Shown piece by piece: positions 52,936 through 63,226 of a stretch of 64,000 nucleotides of DNA. The stretch is from Azolla caroliniana (lineage: Eukaryota; Polypodiophyta), in assembly GCA_043228905.1 (NCBI GenBank), contig JBHGNT010000017.1, positions 19,024,694 to 19,088,693 on the forward strand, given 5' to 3'. Below the pieces are notes generated by a model. It ran no database searches. It was given only the letters and a program-made list of their open reading frames with translations, and was not told where the DNA came from. Position 1 is the first letter of the stretch; each line of letters starts with the position of its first letter. Both the position numbers and the translations under genes were made by a program.

Positions 52936-54626
52936 CGAGAGACATGAAGAAATTAGCAAAATTGAGGAGGTAGTGGAGAAGAGCTCGTTCAGAAATGAAA
53001 ATGTTGATACCTGGGTCATGTGATATCGGATTTTAGTGTTCAAACATGCGAATCGAAGCTAACAAGACTAGCTATGATATGAAAACTAAAAAATGAAGAG
53101 TTTGAAACTCAGGTCGAGAGAAATGAAGAAATTAGCAAATTAGAGGAGGGAGTGGAGAAGAGCCTGTTTGGAAATGAAAATGTTCAGACCTGGATCGTGT
53201 GATATCGGAGTTTTGTGTTCAAACATGCGAATCGAAGCTAACAACACTAGCGTTTATATAGAATTAAAAAATCGAGAATTTGAAACTCAGGTCGAGAGAC
53301 ATGAAGAAATTAGCAAATTTGAGGAGGGAGTTGAGAAGAGGGCGTGAGTAAATTCAAATGTTCACACCTGGCTCGTGTTATATCGGATTTTAGTGTTCAA
53401 ACATGTGAATCGAAGCTAACATAACTAGGTATGATATGGATTTAAAAAAGCAACATTTTGAAACTCAGGTCGAGAGACATGAAGAAATTAGCAAATTTGA
53501 GGGGGGAGTTGAGATGAGCGCGTGAGTAAATTAAAATGTTAATACCTCTCTCTTGTGATATCGGACTTTTGTGTTCAAACATGCGAATCGAAGCTAACAA
53601 TACTAGCTATTATATGGAATTAAAAAATCTAGAATTTGAAACTCAGGTCGAGAGACATGAAGAAATTAGCAAATTTGAGGAGGGAGTTGAGAAGAGAGCG
53701 TGAGTAAATTCAAATGTTCACACTTGGATCAGGTTATATCAGATTTTAGTGTTCAAACATGTGAATCGAAGCAAACAACACTAGCCATGATATGGGTTTA
53801 GAAAATCAAGATTTTGAATCTCAGGTCGAGAGACATGAAGACATTAGCAACTTTGAGGAGGCAGTTGAGAAGAGAGCGTCACTAAATTGAAATGTTCACA
53901 CCTGGCTCGTGTTATATCGGAATTTAGTGTTCAAACATGCGAATCGAACTTAACAACACTAGCTATGATATGGATTTAAAAAATCAAGATTTTGAAACTT
54001 AGGTCGAGAGACATGAAGAAATTAGCAAATTTGAGGGGGGAGTTGAGATGAGCGCGTGAGTAAATTAAAATGTTAATACCTTTCTCTTGTGATATTGGAT
54101 TTTTGTGTTCAAACATGCGAATCGAAGCTAACAATACTAGCTATTATATGGAATTAAAAAATCTAGAATTTGAAACCCAGGTCGAGAGACATGAAGAAAT
54201 TAGCAAATTTGAGGAGGGAGTTGAGAAGAGGGCGTGAGTAAATTCAAATGTTCATACCTGGCTCGTGTGATATCGGATTTTAGTGTTCAAACATGCGAAT
54301 CGAAGCTAACATCACTAGCTATGATATGGATTTCAAAAATCAAGATTTTGAAACTCAGGTCGAGAGACATGAAGAAATTAGCAAAATTGAGGAGGGAGTT
54401 GAGAAGAGAGCGTGAGTAAATTCAAATGTTCACACCTGGCTCGTGTTATATCAGATTTTAGTGTTCAAACATGTGAATCGAAGCTAACAACACTAGCCAT
54501 GATATGGATTTATAAAATCAAGATTTTGAATCTTAGGTCGAGAGACATGAAGAAATTAGCAAATTTGAGGGGGGAGTTGAGAAGATCGCGTGAGTAAATT
54601 GAAATGTTAATACCTGTCTCGTGTGA

Positions 54627-54650
54627 AAGCAGTGGTATCAACGCAGAGTA
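54627..54650 (+). other. Embedded SMART-type PCR primer sequence (likely artefact)
   Basis: The 24 bases begin AAGCAGTGGTATC and end AACGCAGAGTA. They match the universal primer used in SMART/template-switching cDNA kits, which as I recall is also used in some low-input genomic amplification kits. They bear no resemblance to the satellite. They stand exactly where related monomers (near 395, 14,770 and 50,090) have 24 bases running from TATCGG to AAACAT, with GTGTGA before and GCGAATCGAAG after, so the monomer length is unchanged. I read this as library-derived sequence in the assembly, not biology. Confidence 0.93.
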
Positions 54651-57600
54651 GCGAATCGAAGCTAACAACACTAGCTTTTTAATGGAATTAAAAAATCGAG
54701 AATTTGAAACTTAGGTCGAGAGACATGAAGAAATTAGCAAATTTGAGGAGGGAGTTGAGAAGAGCTTGTTTGGAAATAAAAATGTTCAGACCTGGATCGT
54801 GTGATATCGGATTTTTGTATTCAAACATGCGAATCGAAGTTAACAACACTAGCTATTATATAGAATTAAAAATTCGAGAATTTGAAACTCAGGTCGAGAG
54901 ACATGAAGAAATTAGCAAATTTGAGGATGGAGTTAAGAAGAGCGCGTGAGTAAATTGAAATATTAATACCTGTCTCGTGTAATATCGTATTTTTGTGTTG
55001 AAACATGCAAATCGAAGGTAACAACAGTAGCTATTCTATGGAATTAAAAAATCGACAATTTGAAACTCAGGTCGAGAGACATGAAGAAATTAGCAAATTT
55101 GAGGAGGGAGTTGAGAAGAGAGCGTGAGTAAATTCAAATGTTCACACCTGGCTCGTGTTATATCGGATTTTAGTGTTCAAACATGCGAATCGAAGCTAAA
55201 TCACTAGCTATGATATGGATTTAAAAAATCAAGATTCTGAAACTCAGGTCGAGAGACATGAAGAAATTAGCAAATTTGAGGAGGGAGTTGAGAAGAGCTC
55301 GTGAGTAAATTGAAATGTCCATACCTAGCTCATGTGATCCCGGATTGTTGTGTTCAAAGATGTGAATCGAAGCTAACAACACTAGCTATGATATCGATTT
55401 AAAAAATCTAGATTTTGAAACTTAGGTCGAGAGACATGAAGAAATTAGCAAATTTGAGGGGGGAGTTGAGAAGAGCGCGTGAGTAAATTGAAATGTTAAT
55501 ACCTCTCTTTTGTGATATCGGATTTTTGTGTTCAAACATGCGTATCCAAGCTAACAACACTAGCTATCCTATGGATTTAAAAAATCTAGATTTTGAAACT
55601 CAGGTCGAGAGACATGAAGAAATTAGCAAATTTGAGGAGGGAGTTGAGAAGAGCGCGTGAGTAAATTGAAATGTTAATACCTGTGTCGTGTAATATCGGA
55701 TTTTTGTGTTGAAACATGCGAATCGAAGCTAACAACACTAGCTTTTTTATGGAATTAAAAAATCGAGAATTTGAAACTTAGGTCGAGAGACATGAAGACA
55801 TTAGCAAATTAGAGGAGGGAGTGGAGAAGAGCCTGTTTGGAAATGAAAATGTTCAGACCAGGATCGTGTGATATCGGATTTTTGTGTTCAAACCTGCGAA
55901 TCCAAGCTAACAACACTAGCTATTATATGGAATTAAAAAATCTAGAATTTGAAACTCAGGTCGAGAGACATGAAGAAATTAGCAAATTTGAGGAGGGAGT
56001 TGAGAAGAGGGCGTGAGTAAATTCAAATGTTCATACCTGGCTCGTGTGATATCGGATTTTAGTGTTCAAACATGCGAATCGAAGCTAACATCACTAGCTA
56101 TGATATGGGTTTAAAAAATCAAGATTTTGAAACTCAGGTCGAGAGACATGAAGAAATTAGCAAAATTGAGGAGGGAGTTGAGAAGAGCTCGTGCGTAAAT
56201 TGAAATGTTCATACCTGGCTCGTTTGATCCTGGATTGTTGTGTTCAAAGATGTGAATCGAAGCTCACAACACTAGGTATGATATGGAATTAAAAAATCTA
56301 AAAGTTAACAAATTTGAGGAGGGAGTTGAGAAGAGAGCGTGAGTAAATTCAAATGTTCCCACCTGGCTCGTGTTATATCGGATTTTAGTGTTCAAACATG
56401 TGAATCGAAGCTAACAACACTAGTTATGATATGGATTTAAAAAATCAAGATTTTGAAACTTAGGTCGAGAGACATGAAGAAATTAGCAAATTTGAAGGGG
56501 GAGTTGAAAAGAGCGCGTGAGTAAATTGAAATGTTAATACCTGTCTCGTGTGATATCGGATTTTTGTGTTCAAACATGCGAATCGAAGCTAACATCACTA
56601 GCTATGATATGGAATTAAAAAATAAAGATTTTGAAACTCAGGTCGACCGACATGAAGAAATTAGCAAAATTGAGGAGGGAGTTGAGAAGAGCTGGTGCGT
56701 AAATTGAAATATTCATACCTGGCTCGTGTGATCCCGGATTGTTGTGTTGAAAGATGCGAATCGAAGCTCACAACACTAGCTATGATATGACATTAAAAAA
56801 TCTAGAATTTGAAACTCAGGTCGAGAGACATGAAGAAATTAGCAAATTTGAGGAGGTAGTTGAGAAGTGCTCGTTAAGAAATAAAAATGTTGATACCTGG
56901 CTCATCTGATATCGGATTTTAGTCTTCAAACATGCGAATCGAAGCTAACAAGAGTAGCTATGATATGAAATTAAAAAATCAAGAGTTTGAAACTCAGGTC
57001 GAGAGACATGAAGAAATTAGCAAATTAGAGGAGGGAGTGGAGAAGAGCTTGTTTGGAAATAAAAATGTTTAGACCTGGATCGTGTGATATCGGAGTTTTG
57101 TGTTCAAACATGCGAATCGAAGCTAACAACACTAGCTATGATATGGAATTAAAAAATCAAGAATTTCAAACTAAGGTCGAGAGACATGAAGAAATTAGCA
57201 AATTTGAGGAGGGAGTTGAGAAAAGGACGTGAGTAAATTCAAATGTTCATACCTGGCTCGTGTGATATCAGATTTTAGTGTTCAAACATGCGAATGGAAG
57301 CTAACAACACTAGCTATGATATTAAATTAAAACATCAACAATTTCAAACTCAGGTCGAGAGACATGAAGAAATCAGCAAATTAGAGGAGGGAGTGGAGAA
57401 GAGCCTGTTTGGAAATCAAAATGTTCATACCTGGATCGTGTGATATCGGATTTTAGTGTTCCAACATGCAAATCGAAGCTAACAACACTAGCTATGATAT
57501 GGAATTAAAAATTCAAGAATTTTGAAACTTAGGTCAACAGACACGAAGAAATTAGTAAATTTGAGGATGGAGTTGAGAAGAGCGCGTGAGTAAATTCAAA

Positions 57601-59065
57601 TGTTAATACCTGTCTCGTGTGATATCGGATTTTTGTGTTCAAACATGTGAATCGATGCTAACAACACTAGGTATTATATGGAATTAAAAAATCAAGAATT
57701 TGAAACTCAGTTCGAGAGACATGAAGAAATTAACAAATTTGAGGAGGGAGTTGAGAAGAGAGCGTGAGTAAATTCAAATGTTCACACTTGGCTCGTGTTA
57801 TATCGGATTTTAGTGTTCAAACATGTGAATCGAAGCTAACAACACTAGCCATGATATGGGTTTAGAAAATCAAGATTTTGAATCTTAGATCGAGACACAT
57901 GAAGGAATTAGGAAATTTGAGGGGGGAGTTGAGAAGAGCGCGTGAGTAAATTGAAATGTTAATACCTGTCTCGTGTGATATCGGATTTTTGTGTTGAAAC
58001 ATACGAATCGAAGGTAACAACACTAGCTATTCTATGGAATTAAAAAATCGAGAATTTGAAATTCAGGTCGAGAGACATGAAGAAATTAGCAAATTTGAGG
58101 AGGGAGTTGAAAAGAGAGCGTCAGTAAATTGAAATGTTCACACCTGGCTCGTGTTATATCGGATTTTAGTGTTCAAACATGCCAATCGAAGCTAACAACA
58201 CCAGCTATTCTATGGAATTAAAAAATCGAGAATTTGAAACTCAGGTCGAGAGACATGAAGAAATTAGCAAATTTGAGGAGGTAGTGGAGAAGAGATCGTT
58301 AAGAAATGAAAATGTTCATACCTGGGTCATGTGATATCGGATTGTAGTGTTCAAACATGGGAATCGAAGCTAACAAGACTAGCTATGATATGAAATTAAA
58401 AAATCAAGAGTTTGAAACTCAGGTCAAGAGACATAAAGAAATTTGCAAATTAGAGGAGGGAGTGGAGAAGAGCCTGTTTGGAAATGAAAATGTTCAGACC
58501 TGGATCGTGTGATATCGGATTTTTGTGTTGAAACATGCGAATCGAAGCTAACAACACTATCCATTATATAGATTTAAAAAATCGAGAATTTGAAACTCAG
58601 GTCGAGAGATATGAAGAAATTAGCAAATTTGAGGAGGGAGTTGAGAAGAGGGCGTGATTAAATTCAAATGTTCATACCTGGCTCGTGTGATATCGGATTT
58701 TAGTGTTCAAAGATGCGACTCGAAGCTAACATCACTAGCTATGATATGGATTAAAAAAATCAAGATTTTCGTACTCAGGTCGAGAGATATGAAAAAATTA
58801 ACAATTTTGAGGACGTAGTGGAGAAGAGCTCGTTAAGAAATGAAAATGTTGATACCTAGGTCATGTGATATCGGATTTTAGTGTTCAAACATGTGAATCG
58901 AAGCTAACAAGACTAGCTATGATATGAAATTAAAAAATCAAGAGTTTGAAACTCAGGTCGAGAGACATGAAGAAATTAGCAAATTTGAGGAGGTAGTGGA
59001 GAAGAGCTCGTTAAGAAATGAAAATGTTTATACCTGGCTCATGTGATATCGGATTTTAGTGTTCA

Positions 59066-59105
59066 TACCTGGCTAAAGATTTTTGGAATAAAAAATTTGG
59101 ATTTA
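59066..59105. other. Junction between family A and family B (strand switch 3)
   Basis: Forward family A stops after GATATCGGATTTTAGTGTTC near 59,065. About 40 bases follow (ATACCTGGCTAAAG, then ATTTTTGGAATAAAAAA) that match neither family well apart from the initial ATACCTGGCT. Reverse-orientation family B begins at ATTTACTCACGCTCTC near 59,102. This is the only stretch of the window longer than about 20 bp, besides the embedded primer, that I could not place in a monomer. Confidence 0.75.
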
Positions 59106-59226
59106 CTCACGCTCTCTAGTCTATGTCGTCCTCAAGGTTGCTTTTTTCTTCATGTCTCTCGCCCGGAGTTTCAGAATCATGATTTTCAAATTCTATATCA
59201 AACGTAACATCGTTAGCTTCTATTCG

Positions 59227-59282
59227 CGCACTCTTGTCTTCGCCTTCCTAATCACGCACTCTTGTCTTCGCCTTCCTAATCT
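59227..59282 (-). repeat. 28-bp direct duplication in the first B monomers
   Basis: CGCACTCTTGTCTTCGCC followed by TTCCTAATCA appears at 59,227-59,254 and again at 59,255-59,282 (last bases vary), period 28 bp. The CATGTTTC to ATTTACT half of the monomer is missing here. So the first B unit beside the A/B boundary is truncated and re-duplicated. Confidence 0.85.
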
Positions 59283-60284
59283 TTGCTTTTTCCTTCATGT
59301 CTCTCCTCATGAGTTTCAAAATCATGATTTTCAAACTCTATATCAAACCTAATATCGTTAGCTTTGATTCGCATGTTTCAACACAAAAATCCGATATCAC
59401 ACGAGCCAGGTATGAACATTTTCATTTACTCACGCTCTGTAGTCTATGTCGTCCTCAACTTTTCTTCTTTGTTCATATCTCTCGCCCTATGTTTCAAAAT
59501 CATGATTTTCAAATTCTATATAAAACCTAACATCGTTAGAATCTATTCGCATGTTTCAACACAGAAATCCGATATTATACGAACCAGGTATGAACATTTT
59601 CATTTACTCACGCTCTCTTGCCTACGTCGTCCTCAACTTTGCTTTATTGCTCATGTCTCTCGCCCCGAGTTTCAAAATCATGATTTTCAAATACTATATC
59701 AAACCTAACATTGTTAGCATCCATTCACATGTTTCAATACAAAAATCCGATATTACACGAGCCAAGTATGAACATTTTCATTTACTCACGCTCTCTTGTC
59801 TACGTCGTCCTCAACTTTCCTTTTTGTTCATGTCTCTCGCCCGGAGTTTAAAAATCATGATTTTCAAAATCTATATCAAACCTAACATCGTTAGCTTCGA
59901 TTCACATGTTTCATCACAAAAGTCCGATATCACACGTGCTAGGTATGAACGTTTTTATTTACTCACGCGCTCTTGTCTACGCCCTCCTAAACTTTACTTT
60001 TTTCTTCATGTCTCTCGCCCGAAGTTTCAAAATCATGATTTTCAAATTGTATATCAAACCTAACATCGTTGGCTTCGATTCGCATGTTTCAACACAAAAA
60101 TCTGATATCACATGAGCCAGGTATGAACATTTTCATTTACTCACGCTCTCTAGTCTACGTCGTCCTCAACTTTGCTTTTTTGTTCATGTCTCACGTCCTG
60201 AGTTTCAATATCATGATTTTCAAATTGTATGTCAAACCTTACATCGTTGGCTTCGATTCGCATGTTTCAAAACAAAAATCCGAT

Positions 60285-60330
60285 ATCACACGAGCGAGGT
60301 ATTATCACACGAGCCAAGTATGAACATTTT
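60285..60330 (-). repeat. B monomer variant with internal duplication of about 20 bp, copy 1
   Basis: TATCACACGAGCGAGGTAT is followed at once by TATCACACGAGCCAAGTATG, lengthening the monomer from 178 to about 198 bp. The variant recurs at about 61,370-61,410, 62,815-62,855 and 63,180-63,225. Spacings between equivalent points are 1,084, 1,445 and 370 bp, which are 6, 8 and 2 monomers. Confidence 0.85.
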
Positions 60331-61063
60331 CATTTACTCACGCTGTCTTGTCTACGTCGTCTTCAACATTGCTTTTTTGTTATGTCTCTCGCGCGGAGTT
60401 TCAAATCATGATTTTCAAATTCTATAACAAACCTAACATCGTTGGCTTCGATTCGCATGTTTCAACACAAAAATCCGATATCACACGAATGACGTATGAA
60501 CATATTCATTTACTCACGCTCTCTTCTCTACGTCGTGCTCAGCTTTGCTTTTTTCTTCATGTCTCATGCCCTAAGTTTCAAAATCATGATTTTTAAAATA
60601 TATATCAAACCAAACATCGTTAGCTTCCATTCGTATGTTTCAACACAAAAATCCGATATCATAGGTACTAGGTATAAATATTTTCATTTACTCACGCTCT
60701 CTTGTCTACGTCGTCCTTAACTTTACTTTTTTGTTCATGTCTCACGCCCTAAGTTTCAAAATCATAATTTTAAATTCTATATCAAACCTAATATCGTTGG
60801 CTTCGATTCGCATGTTTCAACACAGAAATCTAATATAACATGAGCCAGGTATGAACATTTTCATTTACTCACGCTCTCTAGTTTACGTCGTCCTCAAGCT
60901 TGCTTTTTTGTTTATGTCTCTCGCTCTCAGTTTCAATATCATGATTTTCAAAATCTATATCAAACCTAACATCGTTAGCTTCGATTCGCATGTTTCAACA
61001 CAAAAATCCAATATCACACGTGCCAGGTATGAACATTTTCATTTACTCACGCTCTCTTGTCTA

Positions 61064-62507
61064 CGCCCTCCTTAACTTTACTTTTTTCTTCATGTCTCTC
61101 GCTCGAAGTTACAAAATCATGATTTTCAAATTGTATATCAAACCTAACATTGTTAGCTTCGATTCGCATGTTTCAACACAACAATCCGATATCACACGTG
61201 CCAGGTATGAACATTTTCATTTACTCACGCTCTCTTCTCTACGTCGTCCTCAACTTTGCTTTTTTGTTCATGTCTCACGCCCTGAGTTTCAAAATCATGA
61301 TTTTCAAATTGTATGTCAAACCTAACATCGTTGGCTTCGATTCGCATGTTTCAACACAAACATCCAATATCACACGAGCCGGGTATTATCACACGAGCCA
61401 AGTATGAACATTTTCATTTACTCACGCTGTCTTATCTACGTAGTCCTCAACTTTGCTTTTTTGTTCATGTCTCTCGCCCCGAGATTCAGAATCATGATTT
61501 TCAAATTCTATATCAAACCTAACATCGGTGGCTTCGATTTGCATGTTTCAACACAAAAATCCGATATCACACGAACCAGGTATAAACTTGTTCATTTACT
61601 CACGCTCTCTTCTCTATGTCGTCCTCAGCTTTGCTTTTTTCTTCATGTCTCACGCCCAAAGTTTCAATATCATGATTTTCAAAATCTATATCAAACCTAA
61701 CATCGTTAGCTTTGATTCGTATGTTTCAACACAGATATCCGATATCACACGAGCCAGGTATGAACATTTTCATTTACTCACGCTCTGTTCTCTACGTCGT
61801 CCTCAATTTTGCTTTTTTATTCATTTCTCACGCGCCGATTTTAAAAAGCATGATTTTCAAATTCTATATCAAACCTAATCTCGTTGGCTTCGATTCGCTT
61901 GTTTCAACACAAAAATTCGATATTACACAAGCCAGGTATGAACATTTTCATTTACTCACGCTCTCTTGTCTACATCATCCTCAACTTTGCTTTTTTGTTT
62001 ATGTCTCTCGCCCTAAGTTTCAAAATCATGATTTTCAAATTATATATCACACCTGACATCGTTGTCTCCGATTCTAATGATTCAACATAAAAAATTGATA
62101 TCACACGAGCTAGGTATGAACATTTTCATTTACTTACGCTATCTTCTCTACGTCGTCCTCAGCTTTGCTTTTTTATTCATGTCTCACGCCCTGAGTTTCA
62201 AATTCATGATTTTCAAAATCTATGTTAAACCTAACATCGTTAGCTTCGATTCCCATGTTTCAACACAGAAATCCGATATCACACGAGCCACGTATGAACA
62301 TTTTCATTTACTCACGCTCTCTAGTCTACGTCGTCCTCAAGCTTGCTTTTTTGTTTATGTCTCTCGCCCTGAGTTTCAATATTATGATTTTCAAAATCTA
62401 TATCAAACCTAACATCGTTAGCTTCGATTCGCATGTTTCAACACAAAAATCTGATATTACACGAACGAGGTATGATCATTTTTATTTACTCACGCTCTCT
62501 TGTGTAC
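61064..62507 (-). repeat. 8-monomer higher-order repeat of family B (about 1,444 bp)
   Basis: The diagnostic TACGCCCTCC variant occurs at about 59,981, 61,064 and 62,508, intervals 1,083 and 1,444 bp. An AAGCTT-bearing variant occurs at 60,896, 62,339 and 63,798, intervals 1,443 and 1,459 bp. The 20-bp duplication marker gives 1,084 and 1,445. Three independent markers therefore agree on a repeat of about 1.44 kb, with a shorter 6-monomer form to its left. Confidence 0.75.
61370..61412 (-). repeat. B monomer variant with internal duplication of about 20 bp, copy 2
   Basis: TATCACACGAGCCGGGTAT is followed by TATCACACGAGCCAAGTATG. It has CCGGG in the first half, as do copies 3 and 4, while copy 1 has GCGAGG. 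This supports spread of one ancestral duplication with later drift. Confidence 0.85.
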
Positions 62508-62814
62508 GCCCTCCTAAACTTTACTTTTTTCTTTATGTCTCTCGCCCGAAGTTTGAAAATCATGATTTTCAAATTGTATATATCAAACCTAACATCGTTA
62601 GCTTCGATTCGCATGTTTCAACACAATAATCCTATATCAGACGTGCCAGGTATGAACATTTTCATTTACTCACGCTCTGTTCTCTACGTCGTCCTCAACT
62701 TTGCTTTTTTGTTCATGTCTCACGCCCGGAGTTTCAAAATCATGATTTTAAAATTGTATGTCAAACCTAACATCGTTGGCTTCGATTTGCATGTTTCAAC
62801 ACAAAAATCCGATA

Positions 62815-62857
62815 TCACACGAGCCGGGTATTATTACACGAGCCAAGTATGAACATT
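62815..62857 (-). repeat. B monomer variant with internal duplication of about 20 bp, copy 3
   Basis: CACACGAGCCGGGTATTATT is followed by ACACGAGCCAAGTATG, the same layout as the copies at 60,300 and 61,390, with one private base change (TTATTACAC). Confidence 0.85.
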
Positions 62858-63179
62858 TTCATTTACACACGCTCTCTTGTCTACGTCGTCCTCAACTTTT
62901 TTCTTCATGTCTCTCGCCCGAATTTTCAAAATCAAGTTTTTCAAATTATATATCAAACCTAACATCGTTGGCTTCGATTCACATGTTTTAACACAACAAT
63001 CCGATATCACACGTGCCAGGTATGAACATTTTCATTTACTCACGCTCTGTTCTCTACGACGTCCTCAACTTTGCTTTTTTGTTCATGTCTCACGCCCTGA
63101 GTTTCAAAATCATGATTATCAAATTGTATGTCAAACCTAACATCGTTGGCTTCGATTTGCATGTTCCAACACAGAAATC

Positions 63180-63226
63180 CGATATCACATGAGCCGGGTA
63201 TTTTCACACGAGCCAAGTATGAACAT
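63180..63226 (-). repeat. B monomer variant with internal duplication of about 20 bp, copy 4
   Basis: CACATGAGCCGGGTATTTTC is followed by ACACGAGCCAAGTATG. It lies only 370 bp after copy 3, so the spacing is irregular at this end of the array. Confidence 0.85.

Larger units (their letters stand above)
28716..59065 (+). repeat. Family A satellite array, forward block 2 (30 kb)
   Basis: Family A monomers of about 178 bp in the same orientation as block 1, with the same subfamilies. The first 650 bp (to about 29,370) match 8,809-9,461 closely. The block then contains copies of sequence from the left of the window (33,588-34,438 with 4,030-4,880; 43,857-50,579 with 8,540-15,261; 53,697-54,063 with 1,075-1,440) and several local duplications. 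Monomers after about 55,000 are more mixed and show no clear HOR to my reading. No gene or mobile element is apparent. Confidence 0.95.

Noticed and set aside
54627-54650. Primer-like 24 bases as a genuine insertion or regulatory site
   Set aside because: The match to a commercial amplification primer over 24 bases is far more easily explained by library carry-over than by biology.
59551-60063. 170-codon frame in family B as a possible gene
   Set aside because: It spans about three monomers and passes through three phases of the same repeat. Similar frames start in neighbouring monomers with stops at the same motif. Nothing distinguishes it from chance.
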